A stretch of DNA of 64,000 bases from JAVBKU01 sp031553875 (GCA_031553875.1 JAVBKU010000001.1:124001-188000); one strand, 5' to 3'; positions 1 through 8,309 are shown, numbered from the stretch's first letter. Program-made: numbers and translations. The notes: generated by a model not told the origin, from the letters alone.

Positions 1-422
1 ATGAACACGAGTCGAACGGGCGCGACAGTATCTGGTCGAGGAGCGTCAATAAGCTGTCGCTAACGGGGATATTGCAGGTTAATAAAGATCTCTCGGTATA
101 TCTCAAAATATGGTATCCCCACGCCCTCGACATTACCAATCAAGACCTCACTTACTACGCCGGTTACGCCACGGCCGGGGTATGTTACCAGATACTCAAG
201 CAGAGGATGAGCTTCTCGGCCTACGTCACCAAGCGCGGGGGCTGGAACCTCAACGCCAACGTCGACCTCGAGGCTGCATTCAAGCTCACCCGCCGCAGTA
301 ACCAATATATCTGCCTTAAGTATTACAACGGTTATGCCGAGGGCCTGCTGAACTATAACAAATACAGCAGCTACCTGCGTATAGGGATCGTTATAAAACC
401 GAGGTATTTCAGTGTCTACTAA
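1..422 (+). CDS. pldA: Outer-membrane phospholipase A1 (OMPLA/PldA family), 3' part
   Basis: This is the C-terminal part of a gene that begins left of the window; the frame is open from base 3 to the TAA at 420-422. The first visible residues read EHESNGRD followed by SRSVN. This matches the OMPLA catalytic segment: His, Ser two residues later, and Asn fourteen residues after the His, the same spacing as H142/S144/N156 of E. coli PldA. The C-terminus (GYAEGLLNYNKYSSYLRIGI) resembles the last beta strands of OMPLA (GYGESLIDYN, then RVGVG). The family forms a 12-stranded barrel in the outer membrane that hydrolyses phospholipids misplaced in the outer leaflet, active as a calcium-dependent dimer. 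The catalytic residues are intact here. The internal TTG at 72 is not a start. Confidence 0.88.
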   Translation, partial: EHESNGRDSIWSRSVNKLSLTGILQVNKDLSVYLKIWYPHALDITNQDLTYYAGYATAGVCYQILKQRMSFSAYVTKRGGWNLNANVDLEAAFKLTRRSNQYICLKYYNGYAEGLLNYNKYSSYLRIGIVIKPRYFSVY

Positions 423-459
423 CCGGATTTTACCAAGCTGAGGCAGACTATAAAAACAC

Positions 460-483
460 AGCCGGAAGCGAACGCTTCCGGCT
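460..483. terminator. Bidirectional hairpin terminator
   Basis: Perfect 11-bp stem (AGCCGGAAGCG / CGCTTCCGGCT) with a 2-nt loop. It lies between the convergent pldA end and the last of three minus-strand paralogues. On the minus strand the stem is followed by TGTGTTTTTA, so it suits that transcript best. Confidence 0.7.
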
Positions 484-528
484 GTGTCGTATCTTAAAGT
501 TAAGGGTAAACGCCCGAAACCGTCATTA

Positions 529-1158
529 TTACTTTTTCTTCATCGACTCTACCAACTTCTGATCGTTCTCCTGCCACTGGGCTTTCTGCTGTTCGCCGAT
601 AATAGCATATACATCCTTGAAGTAACCCATCTTAACTTTGAAGAGGGCTGATTTCTTGGCGGTGGCATCCATGTCCTTATTCTGTTCGAGAGCCCTGCGG
701 TCGTTCTCATACTTGATGGCCAGATCCCTTACCTGCTTCTTTTGGTCGGAAGTCACCGTTATATCTTCGAGCATCACCTTCAACTTCTTATCGGCGATAG
801 CCTCCAGAGACATGGCCAGCTGATACTCCTTCAAGTTGGCATCCCACTGTTCCATCTGACCTTTGCCTATTACCTTTGCTATGGAGGCCCTGTATTCGGC
901 GGCGAGTTCGTTCTTCTTAGCCTCTCTGTCCTCTTTGGAGAGCCCTTTGGTCTGGAATATCTCGGTCATGCTTATCTCGCGGTTTACGGTAAGCTTTTCG
1001 ATTTCGGCCTTCTTGGCGTCATTCACCTTGATATCCTTCAGGAGATAGGTGAGAGCCTTGTCGGCGCGCGCCTGCTGATGTGCAGATGCCTTATCCTGTG
1101 CGGAGGTTGAAACTACTACGGCGCACGCCATTACCAGCGCCACGATCATTTTTTTCAT
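529..1158 (-). CDS. Secreted helical protein, tandem paralogue 3 of 3
   Basis: About 209 residues with a signal peptide (MKKMIVALV...STSAQ). The ATG at 1158 is chosen over the TTG at 1167 because both sister genes begin MKK-IVAL. The mature protein is charged and predicted helical. It consists of two similar halves of about 75 residues, each with the pattern L-x(2)-DI-x-V ... K ... Y ... V-x(2)-IIG-x(2)-Q-x(2)-QW-x(2)-N. The second half contains VTSDQKKQ, which recalls the LTxxQ motif of Spy/CpxP periplasmic chaperones; that link is inference. It is the last gene of a three-gene run (16 nt behind its neighbour) ending at the hairpin at 460-483. Function unknown. Confidence 0.8.
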   Translation of the reverse strand: MKKMIVALVMACAVVVSTSAQDKASAHQQARADKALTYLLKDIKVNDAKKAEIEKLTVNREISMTEIFQTKGLSKEDREAKKNELAAEYRASIAKVIGKGQMEQWDANLKEYQLAMSLEAIADKKLKVMLEDITVTSDQKKQVRDLAIKYENDRRALEQNKDMDATAKKSALFKVKMGYFKDVYAIIGEQQKAQWQENDQKLVESMKKK

Positions 1159-1183
1159 GTCCTTCAAAAGTTTGTTACAATAA

Positions 1184-1819
1184 TTATTTGAACTGTTTGT
1201 TTTTCATCATTTCGACCAGCTTCTTGTCGTTTTCCTGCCACTTGGCCTTCTGCGATTCGCCGATTATGGCGGTCACGTCGTTGAAGTAAGTGTTCTTAAG
1301 CTTGCCGAGGGCCGCCTTCTTAGCGTTGGCATCCATCTCGGCATTCTTTTCTATAACCTTGCGGTCTGCTTCATACTTCTGAGCAAGGGCTGTGACCTGC
1401 TTCCTCTGGTCGGGAGTCACTTCTATGCCGTCGAGCATGACTTTCATCTTCCTGTTAGCCATAGATTCGGCCGCCATAGCGCCCACGTACTCTTTCATGT
1501 TAGCATCCCACTGGGGCACCTGGTCCTTACCGATGATCTTGGTAACGGCGGCCTTATAATCAGAGTTGATCTCGGCTATCTTAGCTTTTCTTTCTTCGGA
1601 AGTAGCCGCTTTATCCTTATAAACTGTGCTCAGATTAACTTCGCGATCCAAGGTGAGTTGTTCGAGCTGTGCTTTTTTTGCGTCATTTACTTTAATATCT
1701 TTCAAAAGATAAGTGAGAGCCCTGTCCGCACGCGGTTTCAGCGGGTTGGCCTTTTCCTGTGCTGAAGTGGAGATCACTACGGCGCAAGCCATAAGGAGCG
1801 CCACGATTGTTTTTTTCAT
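1184..1819 (-). CDS. Secreted helical protein, tandem paralogue 2 of 3
   Basis: 211 residues with signal peptide MKKTIVALLMACAVVISTSA before QEKANPL. Like its neighbours it is a two-repeat helical protein: repeat 1 contains LKDIKVNDAKKAQLEQLT and IIGKDQVPQWDAN; repeat 2 contains LDGIEVTPDQRKQVTALA and IIGESQKAKWQEN. The C-terminus MMKNKQFK is identical to that of the 1844-2479 protein, and the sequence around the two gene junctions is almost identical, which indicates recent tandem duplication. It lies 24 nt downstream of paralogue 1 and 16 nt upstream of paralogue 3, so co-transcription is likely. The VTPDQ segment resembles Spy/CpxP-type LTxxQ repeats, but no enzymatic motif is visible and the role is unknown. 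Confidence 0.82.
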   Translation of the reverse strand: MKKTIVALLMACAVVISTSAQEKANPLKPRADRALTYLLKDIKVNDAKKAQLEQLTLDREVNLSTVYKDKAATSEERKAKIAEINSDYKAAVTKIIGKDQVPQWDANMKEYVGAMAAESMANRKMKVMLDGIEVTPDQRKQVTALAQKYEADRKVIEKNAEMDANAKKAALGKLKNTYFNDVTAIIGESQKAKWQENDKKLVEMMKNKQFK

Positions 1820-1843
1820 GTTTTTTAGATTTTATTGCAGTAA

Positions 1844-2479
1844 TTATTTGAACTGTTTGTTCTTCATCATTTCCACCAGCGTCTTGTCGTTGGTCATCCA
1901 CTGGGCTTTCTGCGATTCGCCGATGATAGATATCACGTTGTTGTAGTAGTCGTTCTTGACTTTACTCAGGGCCGATTTCTTAGCGGCAGCATCCATTTCT
2001 GCGCTCTTTTCGACATTCCTGCGGTCGAGCTCATACTTCTTGGCCAGATCTACGACCTGCGCCTTCTGGTCAGGAGTCACTTCTATGCCCTCAAGCATAA
2101 CCTTCATCTTCCTGATGGCCAAGGATTCGGTAGACTTGATGACCGAATACTCTTTCATGTTGGCATTCCACTGCTCCATCTGGTTATTGCCGATGATCTT
2201 GACGACGGCGTCGGTGTACACGGAGTTTATCTCGTTTACCTTGGCCTTCCTATCCTCAGAGGTAGCTTCCTTATCCTTGTATGCTGCGCTCAGACTTGTT
2301 TCCCGCACTAATGTGAGCTTTTCGAGCTGGGTTTTTTGTGCGTCATCTACCTTGATATCTTTAAGGTAGTAGGTCAGAGCCTTATCTGCGGATGCTTTCA
2401 ATGGATTTGCCTTTTGCTGTGCGGAAGTCGAAATTACTACGGCGCAAGCCATAAGGAGCGCCACGATTGTCTTTTTCAT
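1844..2479 (-). CDS. Secreted helical protein, tandem paralogue 1 of 3
   Basis: 211 residues, signal peptide MKKTIVALLMACAVVISTSA, then a mature helical protein of two related halves (LKDIKVDDAQKTQLEKLT ... IIGNNQMEQWNAN; then LEGIEVTPDQKAQVVDLA ... IIGESQKAQWMTN). It is promoter-proximal: a TACATTTG box lies on the minus strand at 2516-2523, about 40 nt before the start. The signal peptide is nearly identical to that of the next gene, whereas the mature domains have diverged. Exported, probably periplasmic; no lipobox cysteine is present. Function not recognised; a Spy/CpxP-like fold is the best guess from the VTPDQ motif and size. Confidence 0.82.
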   Translation of the reverse strand: MKKTIVALLMACAVVISTSAQQKANPLKASADKALTYYLKDIKVDDAQKTQLEKLTLVRETSLSAAYKDKEATSEDRKAKVNEINSVYTDAVVKIIGNNQMEQWNANMKEYSVIKSTESLAIRKMKVMLEGIEVTPDQKAQVVDLAKKYELDRRNVEKSAEMDAAAKKSALSKVKNDYYNNVISIIGESQKAQWMTNDKTLVEMMKNKQFK

Positions 2480-2515
2480 GGTTTAAAAGTTTTATTAGTA
2501 TTAAGGTTTATAACA

Positions 2516-2523
2516 CAAATGTA
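2516..2523 (-). promoter_or_regulatory. Bacteroidetes -7 box for the paralogue operon
   Basis: Minus-strand TACATTTG, an exact TAnnTTTG, 36 nt upstream of the 2479 start. The -33 element is weak (TGTG at about 21 nt instead of TTTG). Confidence 0.5.
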
Positions 2524-2653
2524 AGCAAAATTAAAATCTGTTGTCACATACTAAAACCGAATTTTCATCGCTATGAAATCGGGAGTACAAAAAATATGCC
2601 GACATAAACAGATAAAAGCTCACATATATAGAGTTTAATTATGTATAAATAGT

Positions 2654-2661
2654 TAAATTTG
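2654..2661 (+). promoter_or_regulatory. Bacteroidetes -7 box for batD
   Basis: TAAATTTG matches TAnnTTTG and lies 24 nt upstream of the chosen batD ATG (2686), giving a leader of roughly 20 nt. The TTTG expected 19 nt upstream is absent. The position argues against the apparent alternative start at 2659, which lies inside this box. Confidence 0.45.
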
Positions 2662-2685
2662 CCCCTCGGAAAGAGAAGCATTTTT

Positions 2686-4554
2686 ATGAAAAAGTGGTTT
2701 TTGACAACTGCCGCGATATTTTGTGCCGTGGTTTCGTTCGCCCAGAAGGTCTCCTTCGAGGTGTCGGTACCGCGCGTGGTGTCGGTGGGGGAGGTCTTCC
2801 GCCTGGAATATGTGCTCAACGCCAAGCCTGAGAATTTCTCGGCAGGGGAGTTCGATTCATCCCAGGCGCAGGTGTTGGCCGGCCCGTCGACGTCCCAGGG
2901 ACAGGAGATATCGATCAATAACGGCGGCGTGACCAGAAAGGTCACATACACCGTTACCTACGTCCTCCAGGGCGATACTCCCGGTAAACTGACCATCCCT
3001 GTCGCTACGGCCACGATCGACGGTAAACAGTACGCCACATCTCCCATAACCGTTGAGATAGTAGCCTCGGAAGGCGGTGCCCAGCCCGGAGCCGCTGTGC
3101 CGCAGGGCGGGAATGACGATCCCCCCACAGCCAGTACGCAGTCCACTACCATCGGCGCCGATGATATCCTTGTGAGAGTGACGGTCAATAGGAATACGGT
3201 ATTCAAAGGCCAGCCGGTAAAGGCCAGCGTTAAGCTGTATAGCCGCCTGGGTCTCAGTGGTATAGAGAGCGCCAAATATCCGGCTTTCAACGGTTTTTGG
3301 ACGCAGGACCTCGACGTCGAGGGCTATAAATGGCAGAGGGAAACATATAACGGCAAGGTTTACGACGCGAGGGTGATCAGGGAATACCTGCTCTATCCGC
3401 AGCAGTCGGGGACGCTCCACATCGAGAGGCTCGATCTTACTGTCATAGCCCAGATCGTGTCGCAGAACCGCCGCCAGTCGCTTTTCGACGACTTCTTCAG
3501 CGGCGGGCCCAATGTGCAGGAGATCAAGCGCAAGGTTTCATCCGCTCCGGTGGAGATACGTGTGAAAGAGTTGCCCGCTGGCGCGCCCGCTGACTTCAGC
3601 GGAGCTGTGGGGCAGTTCTCGATGAGCTCGTCGATGTCCGCCACCGATATAGCTGCTAATTCATCGGCCACATACACATTGAAGATCACCGGCAGCGGTA
3701 ACCTGCCGCTTATTTCCGCCCCCCGCATAGAGCTTCCCGCATCGGTGGAGCAGTACAACGTCAAGACCCTCGAGTCGCTCAAACCCACCTCTTCGGACAT
3801 CACCGGTTACCGCCAGTTCGAGTATCCGTTCATTCCCAGGGCGCAGGGCGAGATAATATTAGAGCCGGTCAAATTCACCTACTTCGACCCCGAGAGGGCC
3901 AAGTACGTCACCCTCTCATCGGAGGAGTACAAGCTCAATATCCTGCCCGACTCGGCTATCGACACCACCGGCGGCAGGGGATTGGTCAGCGGTATATCAA
4001 GGGAAGACATCAAGATACTCGACAAAGACATACACTTCATAAAGCTCGGCTCTGCTGCCCTTCGTACCCAGGAGCGATTCCTGTTCGGCACCCCGTTGTA
4101 TTTCGGCCTTATGGCGTTGCTGGCTGCTCTGGCAGGAGCGCTGTACGCCTACCTGCGCAGGGTTATGAAGGAGAACGGCAATATCGTGATGGTGCGTAAC
4201 AAGAGAGCCAACCGTGTGGCGCTCCAAAGGCTCCGCTCCGCCGCCCGTTACCTCAAGGCCGACGATTCGCGCGGCTTCTACGACGAGATGCTCAAGGCGC
4301 TCTGGGGGTATATGGGCGATAAGCTCAATATTCCCGTAGCCGATCTCACTAAGGATAATGTGCTCAGGAAACTCATAAGGCGCGATATCGCTCCCGAGGA
4401 AGCGCAGCGATTTATTGATATGGTGTCGCAGTGCGAGATGGCGCAGTATTCGCCCGCGTCGTCCGGCGCTATGGGTGAACTCTATAACGACGCCTTGGCG
4501 ATGTTGGCCAGGTTCGAACCAGAGCTGGGCAGGAAGAAAAAGAAAAAGGCGTGA
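2686..4554 (+). CDS. batD: BatD, membrane-anchored oxygen-tolerance protein
   Basis: About 622 residues. A signal peptide (MKKWFLTTAAIFCAVVSFAQ) is followed by an N-terminal beta-rich region beginning KVSFEVSVPRVVSVGEVFRL, the hallmark of BatD proteins. One transmembrane helix near residue 470 (YFGLMALLAALAGALYAYL) is followed by a cytoplasmic helical domain (SRGFYDEMLKALWGYMGDKL) and a lysine-rich tail. Bat (Bacteroides aerotolerance) proteins form an envelope complex with MoxR ATPases and VWA proteins that affects stress tolerance and virulence; the biochemistry is unresolved. batA-C are not next to it here, since the upstream genes run the other way. It is followed closely by batE. Start chosen for the signal peptide and the -7 box just upstream. 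Confidence 0.88.
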   Translation: MKKWFLTTAAIFCAVVSFAQKVSFEVSVPRVVSVGEVFRLEYVLNAKPENFSAGEFDSSQAQVLAGPSTSQGQEISINNGGVTRKVTYTVTYVLQGDTPGKLTIPVATATIDGKQYATSPITVEIVASEGGAQPGAAVPQGGNDDPPTASTQSTTIGADDILVRVTVNRNTVFKGQPVKASVKLYSRLGLSGIESAKYPAFNGFWTQDLDVEGYKWQRETYNGKVYDARVIREYLLYPQQSGTLHIERLDLTVIAQIVSQNRRQSLFDDFFSGGPNVQEIKRKVSSAPVEIRVKELPAGAPADFSGAVGQFSMSSSMSATDIAANSSATYTLKITGSGNLPLISAPRIELPASVEQYNVKTLESLKPTSSDITGYRQFEYPFIPRAQGEIILEPVKFTYFDPERAKYVTLSSEEYKLNILPDSAIDTTGGRGLVSGISREDIKILDKDIHFIKLGSAALRTQERFLFGTPLYFGLMALLAALAGALYAYLRRVMKENGNIVMVRNKRANRVALQRLRSAARYLKADDSRGFYDEMLKALWGYMGDKLNIPVADLTKDNVLRKLIRRDIAPEEAQRFIDMVSQCEMAQYSPASSGAMGELYNDALAMLARFEPELGRKKKKKA

Positions 4555-4571
4555 AAATCCCGGCAGATATT

Positions 4572-5351
4572 ATGAAAAGATCGATCGTCATATTATTGTT
4601 CATGTTCGTATGCGGGGCGCAGAGCCTGATGGCCGCCGTCGACCTCTCCGCCGACGCCCGCTGGGATTCGGCAAGCACGGCCTATGTCAACGGCCGCTAT
4701 AAGCAGGCCGCGGAACTCTACGAATCCATCCGCTCGCAAGGATATTCGGGCGTCAAGCTCTATTATAATCTCGGCAATTCCTACTTCAAGAATGGGAATA
4801 TAGGCCGCTCGATACTCAACTACAACAGGGCGCTCGTCATAGACCCTTCCGACGAGGACGTGCTCTATAACCTTTCGCTTGCGGAGGTGCGCGCCAAGGA
4901 CAGGATCAACCCCGTGCCCAAGTTCTTCGCCGCGAGGTGGGTGGAATCTCTGTGGTCGGCCATGGGCAGCAATGTCTGGGCTGTGATCAGCATAGTGTTT
5001 TTCGCCATGTTCCTCGTGGCCGTGGTGTTGTATATGCTCTCTTCGAGGCTCTCCCTGCGCAAATGGGGATTCTACGGAGCTCTGGCGGCGGCGGCGTTGG
5101 CGATACTCACCATGCTGGGAGCCGGGCATCAGAAACGGGAATTCACCCATAACGACCATGCCATAGTGATATCTTCGAGCGTGCCGGTGAAGAGCTCGCC
5201 CGACCAGAGGAGCAAGGACCTGTTCATCCTCCACGAGGGTACGAAGGTCAAAGTGCTGGCTTCGCTCAACGGTTATGTAGAGATAAAGATACCCGACGGC
5301 AATAAAGGCTGGCTCGACGGCGAAGCGATAGAATACATAATCCCGCGGTAA
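4572..5351 (+). CDS. batE: BatE, TPR and SH3-like membrane protein
   Basis: 259 residues. Signal peptide (MKRSIVILLFMFVCGAQSLMA), then two to three tetratricopeptide repeats (SASTAYVNGRYKQAAELYES, LYYNLGNSYFKNGNIGRSIL, YNRALVIDPSDEDVLYNLSL). Two transmembrane helices follow (VWAVISIVFFAMFLVAVVLY and a second near residue 170), then a C-terminal SH3-type domain (VKSSPDQRSKDLFILHEGTK ... GWLDGEAIEYI). This order is that of Bacteroides BatE, which works with BatD at the envelope. A GTG at 4551 overlaps the batD stop but would add residues ahead of the signal peptide, so the ATG at 4572 is preferred. The stop overlaps the recR start (TAATG), so translation of recR is coupled. Confidence 0.85.
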   Translation: MKRSIVILLFMFVCGAQSLMAAVDLSADARWDSASTAYVNGRYKQAAELYESIRSQGYSGVKLYYNLGNSYFKNGNIGRSILNYNRALVIDPSDEDVLYNLSLAEVRAKDRINPVPKFFAARWVESLWSAMGSNVWAVISIVFFAMFLVAVVLYMLSSRLSLRKWGFYGALAAAALAILTMLGAGHQKREFTHNDHAIVISSSVPVKSSPDQRSKDLFILHEGTKVKVLASLNGYVEIKIPDGNKGWLDGEAIEYIIPR

Positions 5352-5953
5352 TGTCCAGGCTTCTCGAAGACATAGTGACCGAACTGTCGCGCCTGCCGGG
5401 AGTGGGCCGCATGACCGCCATGCGCCTCGCGATGCACATCCTCAAGATGGAGCCTGGCGACGTGGAGGTGATGGCCGGGGCTATATCGGGTTTCCGCAAC
5501 AACATACGCTACTGCAACTGCTGTAACAACCTCTGCGACGGGGATACCTGCGGGATATGTTCCGACCCCTCGCGCGACCGCTCCACGGTATGCGTGGTGG
5601 AGAACGTGAAGGACGTTATCTCGATCGAGAATACTCGCCAGTACAGGGGGGTGTACCATGTGCTGGGGGGAGTAATTTCGCCCATGCACGGGGTGGGACC
5701 GTCGGACCTCAAGATCGATCTCCTGCTGGACAGGATACGCCGCGGCGAAGTGTCGGAGGTGGTGATGGCGTTGAGTTCCTCGATCGAGGGTGAGACCACG
5801 TCGTTCTATATTTCCCGCCGCCTGGGCGACGCCCCGCAGGTAAAGGTCACATCCATCGCCCGCGGCCTGGGCTTCGGCGACGAACTGGAATACGCCGACG
5901 AGCTCACCATCGCCCATGCTATCAATAACCGCACTCCGTTGGTGGTGAAGTAA
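5351..5953 (+). CDS. recR: Recombination mediator protein RecR
   Basis: 200 residues, the usual length. It has the helix-hairpin-helix N-terminus (RLPGVGRMTAMRLAMHIL), a four-cysteine zinc finger (C55, C58, C67, C70; CNCC then CGIC), and the Toprim core (VCVVENVKDVISIENTRQYR) ending with the Walker-B-like stretch ARGLGFGDELEYADELT. With RecO (and RecF) it loads RecA onto SSB-coated single-stranded DNA during gap repair. The start codon overlaps the batE stop by one base. A strong hairpin follows the gene, closing the batD-batE-recR unit. Confidence 0.95.
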   Translation: MSRLLEDIVTELSRLPGVGRMTAMRLAMHILKMEPGDVEVMAGAISGFRNNIRYCNCCNNLCDGDTCGICSDPSRDRSTVCVVENVKDVISIENTRQYRGVYHVLGGVISPMHGVGPSDLKIDLLLDRIRRGEVSEVVMALSSSIEGETTSFYISRRLGDAPQVKVTSIARGLGFGDELEYADELTIAHAINNRTPLVVK

Positions 5954-5985
5954 GGATATGTTAGAATATAATGTGAAATAAAATA

Positions 5986-6021
5986 GTATAACGACCGGTA
6001 CATATGCACCGGTCGTTATAC
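5986..6021 (+). terminator. Terminator after recR
   Basis: Perfect 14-bp stem (GTATAACGACCGGT / ACCGGTCGTTATAC) with an 8-nt loop, followed by TTTAATTA, 33 nt after the recR stop. Confidence 0.8.
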
Positions 6022-6025
6022 TTTA

Positions 6026-6222
6026 ATTACGAAGTTCCTGGTAACCCTCCGCCCATTGCGAGATCTTCACGCCCGGACAGGGATCGAGGGAATCCGTTAA
6101 AAAACGACGCTGTGTCTAACGACTGTTAGCGGGGGCGAAGATCCCGCTAAAAAGGAGGAGTTCGACGTTTTAGGATGTACGAAGACCCCTGTCAGTGAAT
6201 ATCCGCAGGCGGCGTGTTTTGG
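6026..6222. other. Non-coding gap, nothing recognised
   Basis: About 200 bases between the recR terminator and the hairpin of the cupin gene. No convincing open frame, RNA gene or long repeat was seen. Confidence 0.4.
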
Positions 6223-6252
6223 TTACACCTTTTGCACGCGTAAAAGGTGTAA
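6223..6252 (-). terminator. Terminator of the cupin gene
   Basis: Perfect 11-bp inverted repeat (TTACACCTTTT / AAAAGGTGTAA), 8-nt loop, 6 nt beyond the cupin stop on the minus strand. Confidence 0.65.
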
Positions 6253-6258
6253 AACATT

Positions 6259-6603
6259 TTACCTCTTCAAAAAATCGGCCCTGTGGGGTGAGAACACGTC
6301 TAACAGTACACCCGCCTCTAGGCATGTTACTCCGTGGCTAAGGTCGGGAGCTACGAAGAAGCCATCGCCCTCCGAAAGCGTCTTGCTTTCTCCGGCCACG
6401 GTGACCACGAACTTGCCGCTCACCACATAGCTTGTCTGCGAGTGATAGTGGGCGTGTTCGGCGCCTACCGACCCCTTCTGGAATTCCACCTTCACGGCCA
6501 TCACATGTCCGTCATAACCCAGTACCTGTCGGCGTACGCCGCCGCCCAGGTCGTCCCACGGCGTTTCAGATGCGGAAATGAATGTATTGCTTCTTGTTTT
6601 CAT
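6259..6603 (-). CDS. Small cupin-domain protein
   Basis: 114 residues from the ATG at 6603 (MKTRSNTFIS); a longer frame back to 6645 would run over the -7 box. It is a single cupin barrel: motif 1 is GAEHAHYHSQTSYVVSGKF, with metal-ligand-like histidines and a glutamine where glutamate is more usual. Motif 2 is PDLSHGV with a third histidine. The N-terminal WDDLGGGVRRQVLGYDGHVM resembles single-domain cupins found near sugar-metabolism genes (KdgF-like), but the substrate cannot be assigned. Cytosolic, no signal peptide. Divergent from the secreted esterase, with back-to-back -7 boxes in the 98-nt gap. Confidence 0.8.
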   Translation of the reverse strand: MKTRSNTFISASETPWDDLGGGVRRQVLGYDGHVMAVKVEFQKGSVGAEHAHYHSQTSYVVSGKFVVTVAGESKTLSEGDGFFVAPDLSHGVTCLEAGVLLDVFSPHRADFLKR

Positions 6604-6642
6604 AATATTTTGGTTTTTACAGTATTTTCGAGATTGACAGAA

Positions 6643-6670
6643 CAAAAATAAATATATAATCCTAAATTTG
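6643..6670. promoter_or_regulatory. Divergent -7 boxes (cupin / esterase)
   Basis: The minus strand has TATTTTTG at 6643-6650, facing the cupin. The plus strand has TAAATTTG at 6663-6670, facing the esterase. Both fit TAnnTTTG; neither has a clear -33 TTTG. Confidence 0.4.
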
Positions 6671-6701
6671 GGAGTGGATGCGCAAATATAATACCACTGC
6701 T

Positions 6702-7688
6702 ATGAAGAAAGCGATATTGTTCCTTACCCTGATATTCCTCGCCGTGGCGGTTTACGGTAAGACCGTCACCAACCGTTACGGAATGAAGCTCGAGGAGAAG
6801 AAGGACGGAAGCTATGCCCTGCAATACAAGATAGTTTATAAGCTAATAGCCAAGATCAACGTCAATGAGATTCCCGATGTGCTCGTTCCCTATAAGCCCA
6901 AGTCAGAGAGGCTTCACGAGAAGGATTGGAAAGGCCTGGTCGAGACGGTGGATTACACCTTCAAGTCATACCCCACATACGATCTGCAACTCACCGTCGA
7001 CAAGGTTAAAAGCGATACCCTCGCGCCGTTTATGATCTACATACACGGTGGGGCATGGAAGAGCGGCAACCGCAACTCGCCCCGCGAGATATCCCAATAC
7101 CTCGCCCATAATGCGGGGGTTGTGGGGGTCCGCATATCATACACGCTCGCCGGCAAGCCCGATGCCGACGTCACGGTGTCGATCGAGGACGTGAAAGACG
7201 CCGTGCAGTTTATCAAGGAAAATAGCACAGAGCTAAATATCGACACCACCCGCTTCGGTTTCCTCGGCACTTCGGCGGGCGCCCACCTCGCCGCCATGGG
7301 AGCGATGACCATCCCGGGAGTGAAGTTACTTGTGGGCATAGTTGGTGTGTACGACCTGCCGATGCTGGCCAGGATGACCCGCCGCTCCGATGCCGTGCTG
7401 GAACATTATTTCCTGGACAAGAACCGTAAGGAACTCGCCAAAGTATCGCCCGTGAATGTGATACCGGACAAAAATATTCCCGCCGTGATGCTTATACACG
7501 GTACGGGTGATTGGATAGTGTCGTACAAGCAGAGTGTGGAATTCGCCGAGGCCCTGAAGGAAAAGGGAGGGGAGGTCGACCTTAACATCTACCCCTATTA
7601 CGGACATAATGTCGTATCGAGGGATTCGGACAAGAAGGAAGAGTGCTTCTTCAAGGCGTATGACTTTATCGTCGGACACTTGAAGTAG
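6702..7688 (+). CDS. Secreted alpha/beta-hydrolase, esterase/lipase-like
   Basis: 328 residues from the ATG at 6702, which gives a clean signal peptide (MKKAILFLTLIFLAVAVYG). The fold is that of the BD-FAE/hormone-sensitive lipase group: oxyanion motif HGGAW at 115-119, nucleophile elbow GTSAG with Ser191, then Asp270 in GTGDWIVSY and His302 in YYGHNV completing the triad. Such enzymes deacetylate or de-esterify carbohydrates and small esters; the substrate here is unknown. Export suggests action on an extracellular or periplasmic compound. An alternative ATG at 6678 would add eight residues before the signal peptide. Confidence 0.87.
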   Translation: MKKAILFLTLIFLAVAVYGKTVTNRYGMKLEEKKDGSYALQYKIVYKLIAKINVNEIPDVLVPYKPKSERLHEKDWKGLVETVDYTFKSYPTYDLQLTVDKVKSDTLAPFMIYIHGGAWKSGNRNSPREISQYLAHNAGVVGVRISYTLAGKPDADVTVSIEDVKDAVQFIKENSTELNIDTTRFGFLGTSAGAHLAAMGAMTIPGVKLLVGIVGVYDLPMLARMTRRSDAVLEHYFLDKNRKELAKVSPVNVIPDKNIPAVMLIHGTGDWIVSYKQSVEFAEALKEKGGEVDLNIYPYYGHNVVSRDSDKKEECFFKAYDFIVGHLK

Positions 7689-7748
7689 GGAGGTATATCT
7701 GGTTTTTGAGCGGCGATACGCGGTTTTAACGGTAATTGTTACGGCGTA

Positions 7749-8309
7749 TTAATCGACCACGTCGATAAATTTCATAAGATGATCATCAACTAAAAAGGAA
7801 TACGCGGCGCGCACAACCTCCCGCATGTTTGATAATTCCTTATCGGTATTTGCCATGATCTGCATTTTGACCCCGAATATCTCAGCCCTTTTTGTAGGCA
7901 TAATACGAAACCCTAATTTCGAGTAAATACGGATCCTTCTTTCACGAACTATCCTGTCTTCTTCGGTAGTTGCCGCCTGTGGGTCTTCTACCTCTATAAC
8001 AATGATCTTTCCCCGGTATTTTTCGATTATTTGTTTCAGGAACTCGCTGCCGATTCCTTTGTTGTGATATAATGGACTTACAGCCAGGTAGTTGCCGAAT
8101 ACATACTCCGTGCCTTCGAGAGCGGTTAGTATCATATAAGCCAATTTAACTCCATTATCGTCGGTCATGTACAGGGCGTCGAATACGCCATTTTCGAGAT
8201 TTTTCCTGATACTGGGGTATGGAGCGAGCTCGCTTGGGGGGAAATCCTCCATCATCTGTCGGTAGAGTGTTTCACACTCCGATAGCTCTATTTTTCTGAT
8301 CGTTGGCAT
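7749..8309 (-). CDS. GNAT-family N-acetyltransferase
   Basis: About 186 residues from the ATG at 8309 (MPTIRKIELSECETLY); another ATG at 8333 would add eight residues. Strand 4 leads into the acetyl-CoA pyrophosphate loop NKGIGSEFLKQII (Q/R-x-x-G-x-G type, with N at the first position). Before it is YLAVSPLYH and after it IIVIEVEDP and a conserved IYSKLGF. Transfers an acetyl group from acetyl-CoA to an amine; the substrate is unknown. Cytosolic, monocistronic, convergent with the esterase. Confidence 0.8.
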   Translation of the reverse strand: MPTIRKIELSECETLYRQMMEDFPPSELAPYPSIRKNLENGVFDALYMTDDNGVKLAYMILTALEGTEYVFGNYLAVSPLYHNKGIGSEFLKQIIEKYRGKIIVIEVEDPQAATTEEDRIVRERRIRIYSKLGFRIMPTKRAEIFGVKMQIMANTDKELSNMREVVRAAYSFLVDDHLMKFIDVVD

